44,285 nucleotides of DNA, taken from Amoebophrya sp. AT5.2. Lineage: Eukaryota; Sar; Dinophyceae; Syndiniales; Amoebophryaceae. A program made the translations under genes and the position numbers. The notes beneath the pieces were generated by a model. The model made no database searches. It was not told the DNA's origin and saw only the letters and a program-made list of their open reading frames with translations. How positions within the stretch are numbered: the first letter of the stretch is position 1; every line of letters starts with the position of its first letter. The stretch is from NCBI GenBank assembly GCA_005223375.1, contig RXOD01003854.1, positions 1 through 44,285 on the forward strand, in the 5' to 3' direction. Below, one piece after another: positions 9,982-21,069 of this stretch.

Positions 9982-12900
9982 ATGAGCAAAATTTCGAAGA
10001 AGGCGCGCACGATCACCCGGTCGGAGGCGTACCGGCAGCGCATCCTTGGGCCGCAGTTCGCTCGACAGACTTTCGTGAAGCAGGACGACGCGGCGCGCCT
10101 TTCCTCGATCGAGTTCGTGCTCTACGTCATTTCCTTCCTCATCTGGCCGCTGTACTACGTCGGTGAGAGAATACGCGTGCAGGACGCGTTCGAAGTAAAC
10201 CGGTATTGAATGAGGCTTTCTGTTTCTTTGTGATTCTGATTTCTCATCTTCTATACGTCGCCCAGGACGACGAACTCGAATTCGAAGGGCTTTTTACTTC
10301 TTCGTCATACTCAACTGAAACCTCCACAACAGCGTCCTCTCGAATAGCTTTCATACCGCTACGTACAAGCCCGCGCGCGCGCTGTCGTATCGGACGTGGC
10401 AGGATGTCGACTCACTTCGCGACGTTCAGGCCTACCTCGCGCAGGCCCTGCCTCGCGCCATCACGTCGAATGACATGAACGCACCGATCACGCCGCTGCG
10501 GCTCTCCACGCGCAGGATTCGCATGGAAAACAACGCCGATACGGAGAACTTCGCGCACATGGCGCCAAAAGTTTGGTCCACGATGGTGGGGGTGGAAGCA
10601 ACCAGCGAATCGACCGAGTTCGACGACGTCACGGCGTACGGCAAGCACCAGAAATGGAAGATCACGAACGCGTCGAGTCCGAAGATCGAGCTGGAGTTCA
10701 ACTTTTTCACCGACAAAACCTGCGTCGGGGGGAGGGAACTCGACATCGCGGTGCAGAATGAGCCGCTGGAAACCTGCAAGAGGTTGTGCGGACTGTACCG
10801 CTGCGGCTGCATGGAGGTCCCGAAGTCGTGCCGCGCAACCGCAAGTGGGTCCTCTTCATCATCCGATGACTCGATCACGTGTTCGTACTGCCGTTTTCGG
10901 GCGTACGGGCAGGAGGAACTCTGGGTGACCTCGACGCGCATGTCGCCACCACCGCTCTCTGCGGAGTGGATCCCGCCGCAGCTCGCGTCGACTTCGCGGG
11001 ACATCTACGTGCCGACATTGATGCCGTTCCAGTACGCCCAGAGCCGGGGGTACAGCTCCACGTCCGCCTTCGTCGAGCTGTTGCAGGCGCGGTACCCCGA
11101 ATCGGTTTCACAGCTGGTGTCGGAAACGCGGCTGCTCGAGCTGATTCTGGGGGAACACGTGACACATGGCGGGTTCGTGGACCGGTACACGAGTTCGCTC
11201 ACCGTGGACTTTGTGACCGAGAACGAGAACGTGGGTCTGTACACGTGGGTGCAGCTGATCTTCGAGTTCAACGTCGCGGGGTCCGTGCAGGGCACGATCA
11301 AGACGGACACGCTCGACCTCACCGCGACGAGCGGGAAGACGTACACGGAGTTCGGCGACGGGTTTTTGCTGCAGTACGACGACAAGTTCACGCTGGCGGT
11401 GCTTTGTTTCTGGACGGTGAAGACGCTGCAGTCGATGCTGATGGACGGGCCGCGCAAGTGGCTCTCGACGATCTGGAACTGGATGATGCTGGCGAACCTC
11501 GCTTTGTTCGCTGGTGTCCTCATAACCTGGGTTTCGTTCCAGAGCGCGGAGTCCGCCGCGCCGAAACTGCAGTCCCTGTTCGCGGCGTCCACGCCTTTGC
11601 TCGACCAAAACGAGATCTCGCTCTCGTTCTTCGAGGAGACCATGACGGCGTTCCAAACGCAGGCCGACTACTTTCTCCTGTTCCAGCGCATCGCGGGGTT
11701 TGCTTTCTTCTTCCAGTACCTGAACCTGCTCTCGTATCTGCGCATCGCGTCGCCCCGAGTCGGTATCCTGATGGACATGATCTCGCGCTCGAGCACAGCC
11801 TTAGTCTGCTTCTCGATGATTTGTTTTATTCTGTTCCTCGGGTTCGTGAACTTCTCGAACATCCAGTTCGGCACTAGCCTGCCGAAGTTCGGCAGCCAGT
11901 CGGACAGCTTCGTGACGCTGTTCTCGATGATGGGCGGAAAAATCGACGTGTACAACGACCTGGTCGCGGAGTTCCCGATCCGCAGCCGGGTGTTTTTCTT
12001 GATCTTCATGCTCTTGTTCTACTTCATCCTTGTGAATCTGAACAACGCGATCCTGAACGCGGCGTACGTCGACGCGGTACGCGACGCGGAAGAGCTGCAA
12101 AAATTGAAGGAGCAGCGCAACGAGGAGGCCCTGCTGATGGGGCAGGGCGACGACGTGGATGACGACGCCAGCGAGCTGGACATGGGCGAGAAGCTGGGGA
12201 AGCTGTCGGCCGCGCTGTACGGAAGGATGCAAGTGAAATTCGCGGAGGGAATGAAGAACACAAGGCGCTTTCTGGGTCTGAACGGTGGTGGAGGAAAGGG
12301 GGGAGATGAGGACGAGGACGGACTAACGACAAAGTGCCTGTACGCGCTGTTCGTGGTCATCTACTTCATGATCCTGTACCTGGCCCTGCAGCGGGACGCC
12401 AGCTACGAGGCGGGGGAGGCGATCAAGGAAACGCTCGAGTACTGGAGTTTGTTGAACGGTCGTCCTGGCTTCAGCTTGTTTCCGTTAAATGATTGAGTCA
12501 CCACCTTTCCTGTTTGTTCGAGTGCGCGCTATATAATTGATTCGATTTCGAAATCGCAAAACTAGTATACGTCGTTTGCGTTTCATCTTCAGGTACACTA
12601 CTTTTCCCTCCACTTCCTCCGGCGGTCAGTACGTGAATTTCAACGGCATTGGCACTCGCGACGACGTCCTGACCTGGATGCGCACCGGCCTTAAGTACGC
12701 CCTCTTTGAGTCCTCCCGTTCGCTGCCCGATGACAGTCTTGCGCCAAGCCACCGCTTTCTCGATAAGTACCACACCGCTGCGGACGGTGTTTGCGGCACC
12801 TTTCCCGGCTCCACGGGGTGCCGGCAGCTGGTTTTGCGCAACTGGAACGTGATCCTTGGGCAGAACCCGGTCCGGCTCTCCCAGCGGCTCTACCCCATGG

Positions 12901-15026
12901 ACTCGGCCACCAAGCGCAGCACCGAGTACCGGCGGCTCCAGACCGTGTCCGAGACGGACGTCGAGTTTTCCGGCGTTTCTTCGTTGGCCGGCGTCGTGAA
13001 CGCGCGGCAGCGGGCGGTGCTGCAGCACACCAGCAACTACACCGCGGGGTTCAACGAGCAGGCCGCCTGGGTGGCCAGTTTCACCGTGAACGCGACGGAG
13101 TTCGACGTGAAGGCGAAGTTGTTCGACGACAACTACTACCTCACGGCGCAGTCCGCGAATTTGGTGATCGAGTTTTTGGTGTTCAACGCGCAACTAAACA
13201 TTTTTTCCCTCGCGATCCTGTCGTTCACCTTCCCGCCGGCGGGGGGCGTGCGGAAGGACTTGACCCTGAAGTCGCTGCCGTTGGAGTACTACAACTTCTC
13301 TGACGTGGCGCAGACGATGCGGATGATCCTGGAGTTGATCTACGTGATCTACCTGATCTACTACATCGTGGAGGAGTGCATCGACGTGCACAGCGACTGG
13401 CTCACGAAGCAGCGACGCATGCTGAAGCGGAAAATCCGGAAGGAGGCCGTGCACCTCACGAGCATCGATTCCGCGGGGATCCGCCTCGTCGTCGGCGAGA
13501 AGGCGCTGTGCTTTTTGCAGGCGTTCATCCAGCACTTCTGCCTCGATTTGTTCAACTTCGTGGATCTGGTGTCGTATCTGCTGTCGCTGACGAGCATCGT
13601 GCTGTGGACGCAGCTGTCCGGCGACGAGTTCGTGTCCGGGTTCGTCCAGTACGAGAACCCCACGTGGGAGCAGTGCGACATCCAGGCGGGGTGGTGGTGC
13701 AGCGACGGGGACGTGATGACGGCTTTCTACGTCGCGGCGAAGAAGCAGGACCTTTTTGTCGCGACCGCCGCGGTGAACGTTATTTTCATTTTTTTCCGCC
13801 TGCTCAAGTTCTTCCGGAATGCAGGCCGTATGCGGGTGATCTTCCAGTCGCTGCAGGGCGGGTTCGCGGACATCATCTGGTTTTTCCTGCTCTTCTTCGT
13901 CATCTTCTGGGGCTTCACGCTCACGGGGCACCTGTTCTTCGGGACGAAGATGGGCAACTTCAGCTCGGTGGAGGATTCCGTGCTGGAGGTGTATGAGATG
14001 GTGCTCGGGCAGTATTCGTTCTCCACCCTGGCGGCCGCGGACGCGACGATGGCGCCGGTGTTCTTCTTCCCGTTCTTGATCCTGTTCTACTACATCCTGA
14101 TGAACGTGTTCTTCGCGGTAATGGACAAAAATTTCCAGCACTTCGACAAGCAGTACAGCATCGAGCAGTCCGGCTTCCTCGGCCGGTCCGTCTCGAAAGA
14201 AAGCGACGATGGCGGGGGTGGATCCTTCGCCGACGGCGTCGGAGACGCGTTCGCGAGCGTGGTAGGGTCGGCAAGCGGCGGCGGCGCGGGTGGACCTCCG
14301 GGAGGGGCGCAAATGATGAAGGGCCCGGGCGCCGCTGCAGGCGCGGCCCCAGGAACAATATCAAACAAGGCGCAGGTGATCTCGCCCGCGAAGTCGGTGA
14401 TGTCGCGAAACTCCTACGGCATCAATCGTGGAAAGGGGGTTCCCGCGGGGTACTTCTCGACGATGATCAAGGAAGACGCGATAAAGGACACCGTAACGCC
14501 GTACTGGCTGCTGTTGCCGCAAGACTGGAAGGACTGGAGCCTGGAACAGGCGAGCAACATCCTGGCCGATCTCACCCTGAAGCCCGCAACCGAGGAGAAC
14601 GAGGAAGAAGAGGACGTGGACGACATGTTTGCGCCCGGAGCTCCTGGAAGGTACGCGCCGAAGGGCGACAACCGATCGGCGGCTCGCGGCGGAAATTCCT
14701 CCAGTTCCGTTTTCAGCCCTGCTGGCGGTGAAGAGGAGCGACCGCCGACGGCGGCAGAAATCAAAGAGCTGGAGCACCTGATGATGGGGCAGCTGGCCGC
14801 AGACATGGTGCAGGTGTCGAACCTCCTGGATAAGTACCTGGGGGAGACGCTTCCCCACCTCGACGAGACGCAACAGGACCAAAACGTGCTTGCGCAATAC
14901 ATCGAGATGCAGGAACAAAGAAAACGGGCGCGCCTGGCACAATTGCAGAAAGTCGAGCGGGACTACGATAAGCTGCTGCAGATGAGCAAAAGCATGTCCT
15001 CACAGGGAGAGAGTGCGAACTACTGA
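9982..15026 (+). CDS. Tandem polycystin (PKD2/TRPP-like) cation channel, two fused channel units
   Basis: Exons 9982-10151, 10363-12438 and 12593-15026 join to 1559 residues. Unit 1 has TM1 at about 40-57, a large lumenal/extracellular domain (about 75-390), S2 near 395-415, S3 near 430-450, S4 near 500-520 (FFFQYLNLLSYLRI), S5 near 535-560, a pore loop (FVTLFSMMGGKID) and S6 (FFLIFMLLFYFILVNLNNAI). Unit 2 repeats this plan: TM1 near 712-732, extracellular domain, S2 near 993, S3 near 1064, S4 near 1141, S5 near 1174, pore (VYEMVLGQYSF) near 1214 and S6 near 1237 (FLILFYYILMNVFFAVMD). The pore segments correspond to the ILGD-type filter of PKD2. The tail is Gly/Ser-rich and acidic, ending in a coiled coil (about 1481-1548). 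Ciliary or surface cation conduction is inferred from the family. Start: first ATG, context GCGACCATGA. Confidence 0.9.
10152..10362 (+). other. Intron with GTAC repeats and a non-AG 3' end (polycystin intron 1)
   Basis: Begins GTACTACG and ends CCGCTAC; the next exon begins GTACAAGC. Length 211 nt, phase 2. The only join I found that keeps the frame gives LIWPLYKPARAL. The better-looking donor GTGAGAGA at about 10162 is phase 1, and no AG before the next exon restores that frame; a TGA at 10315-10317 closes the exon frame upstream. Confidence 0.65.
12439..12592 (+). other. Intron with GTAC direct repeats (polycystin intron 2)
   Basis: Begins GTACTGGAG, ends TCATCTTCAG, next exon begins GTACACTAC. 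Length 154 nt, phase 2; removal gives ETLEYTTFPST and fuses the first transmembrane helix of unit 2 to its extracellular domain. Confidence 0.85.
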
Positions 15027-15866
15027 GCTGGCCAACAAGATCAACATACGGACTGAATCCTTCACGCAGTAGATGAATGTGTACATTCCTTCGTAAAATC
15101 CTTGGTGGAACGACGTCGACGTAATAAACCTATCTAGCAGCAGGACCAGGCCTGCAGACGAGATAAAGCTACTCGTGTTTATTCTCGTCTCGCGGCTCGC
15201 TGTGGTTGTGGCTCTCGGTCACAACAAGTGAGCATGTGAGCGTGAAAAGCTCGGTTCTGCCATGATTTTCTACACAGAGCATTTTCGGTCATTTTCTGAG
15301 ACAGAGACACGCTGGAGCAGCAGCACGACGCGACCACGATCAAAAGATAAAGGCAAGTGATTTATTCATCTGCGGAAAGCTGCGCTTTCCTGGGTGGTGC
15401 GCATCGATGAGACCGCACTCACGCTGTTCGGGCTCCTGTGGTGGCGTAAAAAGAACTAGAACGAAAGATCTGCGTCTGCGTGCCAGACAGTTTCAGTAGT
15501 ACTAGTAAGTCTAAGACTAAGTTGTGCAACGAGAGCAAGCCCAGCGAGTGCAAAGCTCCTTCATCAGAAAACGGAACCGCCGCCGTCACTTTTCTACGTC
15601 GATGCGTTTATGTAGCTTCTGTACGTAGGTATCAGATCCTTCTCGTTCTCCGGCACTTTTTTCTGCATCAAACTCAGCGCAAGAGTTCAGCTTCGTGGCC
15701 GCTAATCGTCTGCTCTTTCGTGGCCGCTAATCGTCTGCTTCGAACATGTAGCTGTCGTTTCTTGGTTCTCGTTAAGCTCTTTTCTGCGCGGCGGCGGGCG
15801 CATCGAGGGCCGAGGCCGTTTTGCTCGTCTTGAGAAGGGCAGTGCGTGCCGCCTACTCTTGCCAAG
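15027..15866. other. Intergenic region with a tandem duplication
   Basis: No supported gene. Contains the CAAGATCAACAT motif at 15036-15047 that recurs elsewhere in non-coding DNA, and a 23-nt tandem duplication at 15692-15739. Confidence 0.45.
15692..15739. repeat. Two-copy tandem repeat, 25-nt period
   Basis: Copies at 15692-15714 and 15717-15739 are identical over 23 nt (core GTGGCCGCTAATCGTC). Confidence 0.9.
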
Positions 15867-16720
15867 ATGTCCATCTCGGAGACTTTCGGAGCTCAGGTCG
15901 AGCTAGAGATCCGCACGGCGGAGAAGCTCATGGCCGACCACCAGGAGATGTTTCTCGACGCCTCGAACGAGTCTGTGACGAAGCGGCGCTACGAGATGGA
16001 ATTCCTCAACTCCATTGGATTTCTCCGCGACTTCATCGAGGAGAACCGAAAGGCGGGGCAGAGGGTACTATGGCGCCACAGCGAAGTTAATAATTTTGTG
16101 TCCACCTTGATGTTGATCTTGATAGATTGTAGTTCCGAACGCGAGCGCCAGCACCTGGTTGTGACATCGACATCTTCATCGTGCCTTCAGTTAAGTGAAA
16201 CACGGCACATCAAGATCAACTACATCGTCAGGGCCGCTTGGTGATCCTTTTCAAGGGCAATGACCGAATCGAGCGGATGCGCCAGCTCTGCATGACCGCG
16301 AAGCTCTCCGAGACGAACAATCGGGATCCGCGATGGCACGGTACGCAAGAGGACCAAGATGCAGACTAACCCTTAAAGTCGCTGCGCGGTTGTACTACTA
16401 CCAGTAGCATCTGGTTCTGAGGAGGTTGCCCGTGCCTTAAATGGTCTCAAATTCGCACAGGTCCAGTGAATTTGTTGACGCGCGTGAATGCGTTGGAGGA
16501 GCTGCTGGAGAACGCGACGACGGTTGCGGAAAACTGGGTCGATGAGATGGTCCGCTACGAAACCACGAAAACGTCGAGCATCAAGACAACCACTACCAGC
16601 GTGACGCGCAACAGAGAAGAATCCGAAGACAACGCAGGGAACGCGGCAGCGGAGGACGCAGGTTCGCCGTACCACGTTGAGAACGCCACCTGGGACTATC
16701 TTTTGGCCCATTTGTCATAA
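15867..16720 (+). CDS. Hypothetical 188-residue helical protein, three exons
   Basis: Exons 15867-16064, 16232-16340 and 16461-16720 join in frame to 188 residues, with two GT-AG introns that both begin GTAC but lack a GTAC at the 3' exon. The protein starts MSISETFGAQVELEIRTAEK. It is mostly charged helix to about residue 130 (including ILFKGNDRIERMRQL and VNALEELLENATTVAENW), followed by a Thr/Ser/Asn-rich stretch and a short conserved-looking end (WDYLLAHLS). No family recognised. A structural or cytoskeletal role would be a guess. ATG context GCCAAGATGT is good. Confidence 0.7.
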
Positions 16721-16912
16721 AGAAGAAGAACAAATGAAAACTCTAGGGGGGCGAGCGATTTTTTTGTCCAAGAATGTCGTCCGCTGCAGCTGCTCCAGTG
16801 GACCCGCGCGTGCGGATCTTTAGCCTTGTTCTGAACATCCATAAAACAAAAAGAAAAACAAGAAAAGCGCTCACGACACTCCGTGTTTGTATCACGATTC
16901 ACTGCGAAAAAT

Positions 16913-19900
16913 ATGACAGACGAAGAGGATGAAGACCTCATAGGAGCGGCCGCGAAAATCTGTGCCGACGATGTGGACTCGGAGGACGAGCAGGAGTATT
17001 TCGCCAAAAGAAAGCGGGAGCTCCTGCAGAAGGAGGTAAGTGCTTGCGCCTTTTATTCTTTAGTCAGCTGATGACGGAAGCCACGAGACACCAGTCACCG
17101 CGACCGTCAGAGGCCACTCCTTTGCATTTGCTCGGGCGCCGTTCCAGTTTGTTTCGCGTTGGTGCCATGCTATTGGCCTGACAGGCGGTCGCGGTCCGGG
17201 GGGTCGAGGCTCTCTGCGGCTGCGGCGCGGCGGGGGCTTGTCGCTGTTCGTTCTTGATGATCTCAGGCGCGCCTTCCGTCACGCGACGACGCGTGATAGG
17301 GCGCGAGCAGTTTCCGCGCGGGCCGATGGACCCGCCGCGCAGTCCTTCCAAGCCTTTTCCAATATGCCGCCGAGGTCGTCCCTGATGGAGCTCGTCCTGA
17401 TCGCTTGCGACAACGCCAGCGCACGCCCGTCGTTCGTTTCGCAGAACAGCCCCGCGCCGTATACTCGCCCAGAGCGTTGCCCATTTGTTTCGCTGGCGCC
17501 GCGCAGTCCTTTCAAGCTTCTCCGGCGCAACATACACGGCGCCGAGGTCGCTCCTTCCTCCTTGACTTGGCGAGGCGCCTGGTGGCTGTCTCCGTGCGTC
17601 CTCTTTCGCGGCTGCACGCTTGGACGCTTTCTTTGGCTTTCGAAGTTTGTCGCCGAACTTTTCCAGAGAGGCGACCGACGCGCCGCGCGGATGGTTTATT
17701 TTGCTTCTGTCGCGGTCGCGGTTCGCAGAGATCGCCTGCGACTTGCGGGCCCATCGAGCGACACAGCGCCAGCATTCTTGCAATATCCCCCGCTCCAAAG
17801 GCTTCGAAATGCGCGCTGGGTCGTCCATCTCCTCGGGGGGCGCCAAGGGTTCGGCGGGGGCGGCCATGTCCTCGCCCGCGTCCCCCGCCTGCTGGACTCG
17901 CCGACCACTTGGCCAGCGGGCGGGAGGCAGAGTTGGGCGCATGGTGATCCGGGCTGGTCCTTGATGCAACAAGTTGAGGACCTGCGTCAGCATCCTCGTT
18001 GCTGATTTCGGCTCGTTGCTGACTTCAGCAACCTGCCTCGGCAGGTTGTCGATTTTTCCGCTCAGGTCCGTGCTCACCTTCTTAGCCTCCTCCTCGCACT
18101 CTCTCACGTCTTGCCTCAAGCCGCCCATCTGCTCCCCCGCGTCCCTGGCGTACAAGTTCATATTCTGCACCAGCTCCAGCAAGATGATTCATCCCTCCTG
18201 CTGCAGCATGCTGTATTTCTTCTTCCATTTTTTCACTCGGTTGGAGTGCTCCGCTTGTCCTTCGCGCGTCGTGTTCTTTTCCACCACTCTGCTCGTGCTC
18301 CTCGCCTTCTGCATGTACGTGACCGGCGCGAGCTGGTTGGGAGAAGTAGTAGTTGCATCCTGCACTTGCAGCAGCTTGGGCACGACCGTCGGCACTGGCA
18401 CGAGCGGCAGCGGGGGGGTCTTCGGGCTCATGGAGTTCTTCTTCTCCAGCGGGGGGATCTTCGTCGTCGCCAGCGGGGGGAGCGTCGGCGGGCGTGTGCT
18501 GCGTGTGCGCGGGGGGGGGCACTTTTTACAAAACGGGCAGCGTTTTACGCCTTTCCGCGGGTTGATCGATCTGCGGCAAACGGGGCGGGGCGGCGGCCTA
18601 ATTTTGACGCCGACTAATTTTTTTTAAGTAGCTCCACGGCCGAAAACCCGCCCCGTTTTTGTTGGTTCTCGGTCTGGAACTTCGTGAAAACTCGGACGAT
18701 TTTCCGCCCCGTTCATCGGACAGCCGCCAAGCCTCCCAGCGCTGCGCTGCGCGCGTTGGTTCTTCGGTATCTATCCGCGACCGTGGCCATGTGGCTTGGT
18801 GAGGCTTCGCGGCGCCGCCCCATCCCAGTGAGCGGCGCTGCCCGGTATTTGTCGGCTTAGTTTGCTCCGTGGTCAGGCTCGCGCGCCTCGTTTCGATGCT
18901 CCGCGCGCTTCTCCTTCCAATCAAAAGGGCCTCCCACGAGGGCGGGCGCCCGCCGCTTGTTTTCTTCTGTTGGTTCTTGAAGCAAGGCAAAAGAGGCACA
19001 GCGTCGCCCCTCTTTCTTTGGAGGCAGTGCGTGCGTTTGTTGCCATTCGTGCGGTCTCTCTGCTTGGTTGTGTTCGCCCAGGGGGTTCGGGATGAAGCAG
19101 AAGAGCAGCCAGCGCCGCGGGTGTCCATCTTTTCTCGCTTGCGAAGGCGGAAGGTGCATCCGAGGCGCGCCCGCTGCACCGCGCGCCAGCACGCTGCGCG
19201 CTCCGCCGGGGAGAGAACTTCCGGCGCAGTGGCACAGAAACAAGCACAGTCCTGGGCGCAGTTCTGGTGGCGACCCCCTCGCAGCCAGTGCGGGCGATGA
19301 TTGGCGCCGAAACGTGCGGGAAGCCGGGGCGCCGGCGCGCTTTCTTGTGCAGGGTCTTGAAAGCAAGGCCGCGCCGCTCGAGGATGTGCGTCGGCTCTCC
19401 GGTCCCGCTGATCCCGACGGTGCGACCACTCTCCTGCAGCGGCTGCGTGGCATACGGGAGGCAGCAGCTCGGGAGTAATTCCATCAAGAGCGCGTCGCTG
19501 GGGTCCTTAACTCCTCGAAAAACTTTACGCCATCCGCGGACATATTCAGCACGCCGCCAATCATCGCGCGCCCTATCTTTCTCGACTGCGTGCCCCCCTC
19601 GGTGCCGTGGTAGGGCTTGTATCCCTCGCTGCTTTGCTGTTGCGCTGTTCGCGGGCTGGAGCTGGGCGAGCGATGGCCGGCCGCAGGTTCTTGCTGTTGC
19701 TTGGTTCCCGATCAATCACTCGCGGGCGCAGGATGATGCCGTGGCTTAGAGCTGTGCTTGCAGGGCGGCGCCCGGTGCGTGGCGCGCGTTCGGTTCCGCT
19801 TCCGCCGCGCGGCCGGGCCCCTCAATACGCGGCCGCAGAACCGTCGCGCTCGCTGCGGGCGGGGGATATTCCGCCCTCCCGCTCTGAGATCCGCCAGCCG

Positions 19901-21069
19901 TCCAGACTGGCCGACGTGGTTTCAGACTGAGAAAGTGGCTGGCTAGTTTTGCGTGGGGAGCTGCTGTAGCAGTCGCATGACTCGCCTCCGCACGAATACG
20001 AAAACGAAAGGGGTGCACTGCTGGCTGGCCGCCGTTGCGTGCTCGGTTCTTGTTTCTGGCTCCTTTCTAGAAGCAGCGGAGGCCGTGCGTGGAGGGGAGA
20101 CAGACAGATGACTAAGAAATCACAAGGACACCGATGCGCAGGACAAAATGAGAGCGCATGAGACCCGGGCAAAAGCCCTACCAGTCTTCATCTGCAACCG
20201 AATCTCTATAACCAGTCCGCGTGACGACGACGGAGATCCGAAACTCATTGCGGAGCATGGCCCAGGCCTTCCCGGCGGTCAAGAAGCACATTCAGCGTGG
20301 GGACCGCATCAAAGAGGACGACAAGGCGCGCCTAATTTCGTTGATGATGTCCACCCGGATCAAAAAGAACGCCACCGATGCGGACTACATCTTGCGCATG
20401 AAGCACATGAAGGAACCGCTGAAATCGATCTGGCGCGACTTCATCGAGGTATAGCATCAGCATGACGCAAATGATTATGATTTGCATTTGATGCCGCGAG
20501 TCTAATAGCGCTGGACACGGAAGAGGAAGTCTAAACCCAAACGCATGGAAATGTAAAGGCGAAAGAACAGCGCAGCTTGGCTCACGCACAGTACTACAGA
20601 CTTTGCTATGGATCATGCCTTGTGTCTGATCCCTTTTTCTGCAGCGCACACAGTCATCAATGCCGGCTAAAATAAATAAAACCTTCAGATGCGCAAGCGC
20701 GAGACGGGAGTGCACATCAAGTTCCACCGCGTCCAGGAGAAGATCAAGCCCTCTGCCTCTGTCCGCCGTTCGAAGTCGGCCGCCCCCGGCACGACGGCCA
20801 CCGACAAGGCTGGCGTAGCAGCTGCCGCCGGGCTAGGAGGCGGCACAGAGGACGGCGCCGGAACAGGGAGCGGTGACGCGAGGCTGGAACAGCCGGAACC
20901 ACGCAGCTTTTTGGACAACAGGTTCCGAGACTACAGACCAAAGGCGAAGTGGGCGAAGGAGTTCCAGGTCCAGGCGTACAACGAAGAGGAAAAGCGCAGA
21001 CGTTCCCTCGGATTGCCGCCGCTAGAGAAGGGAGCCGTGCTGCCGCGACAAAGAAACCCTTCAAAGTGA
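16913..21069 (+). CDS. Hypothetical protein, at least three exons, with a 3.2-kb intron
   Basis: Exon 1 (16913-17035) encodes an acidic start, MTDEEDEDLIGAAAK, and a charged helix. The later exons are 20214/20216-20448 (VTTTEIRNSLRSMAQAFPAV, then a Lys/Arg/Asp-rich helix) and 20689-21069 (MRKRETGVHIKFHRV, an Ala/Gly-rich linker and a charged C-terminus ending RQRNPSK). The last intron, 20449-20688, is GT-AG and phase 0. The join of exon 1 to the 20.2-kb exon is unsure: the donor GTAAGT at 17036 is phase 0, but the AG at 20214-20215 would need phase 1. A join at CCA|GTC (20213/20214) restores the frame with a non-AG end, or a short exon is missing between them. That these parts form one gene is inferred from strand, spacing and the lack of an ATG in the middle exon. 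Family unknown. Confidence 0.45.
17064..18431 (-). pseudogene. Coiled-coil ORF interrupted by one TGA, inside the candidate insertion
   Basis: One minus-strand frame is open from 18431 to 17064 except for a TGA at 18189-18191. Before the stop it ends KKWKKKYSMLQQEG, and after it resumes with a helix (MGGLRQDVRECEEEAKK) and a basic, Pro/Arg-rich tail. The continuity of a heptad-like helix across the stop suggests a once-intact coding sequence, perhaps Gag-like in composition. No zinc knuckle or enzyme motif is visible. An imperfect internal duplication lies at 17334-17380 and 17498-17551. Confidence 0.35.
17334..17551. repeat. Imperfect internal duplication in the insertion
   Basis: Two related blocks, 17334-17380 and 17498-17551, share GCCGCGCAGTCCTT, a purine-poor middle and CGCCGAGGTCG, separated by about 160 nt. 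In the minus frame both read DLG followed by E-K and a W/E-rich helix. Confidence 0.5.

Larger units (their letters stand above)
17060..20115 (-). mobile_element. Candidate inserted element / decayed repeat inside a large intron
   Basis: About 3 kb of very GC-rich DNA in which the best reading frames run on the minus strand, opposite to every gene in the window. Its edges carry an imperfect inverted repeat, TTAGTCAGCTG at 17060-17070 and CAGATGACTAA at 20105-20115 (10 of 11 pairs). Frames switch and contain stops: 18431-17064, and separate minus-strand frames between about 18600 and 19750. I recognise no transposase, reverse transcriptase or integrase, so a decayed or non-autonomous element is as likely as an unknown gene. 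Confidence 0.35.

Noticed and set aside
17238..18627. Plus-strand ORFs of 217-255 codons in the insertion
   Set aside because: They are the complement of the more protein-like minus-strand coiled-coil frame.
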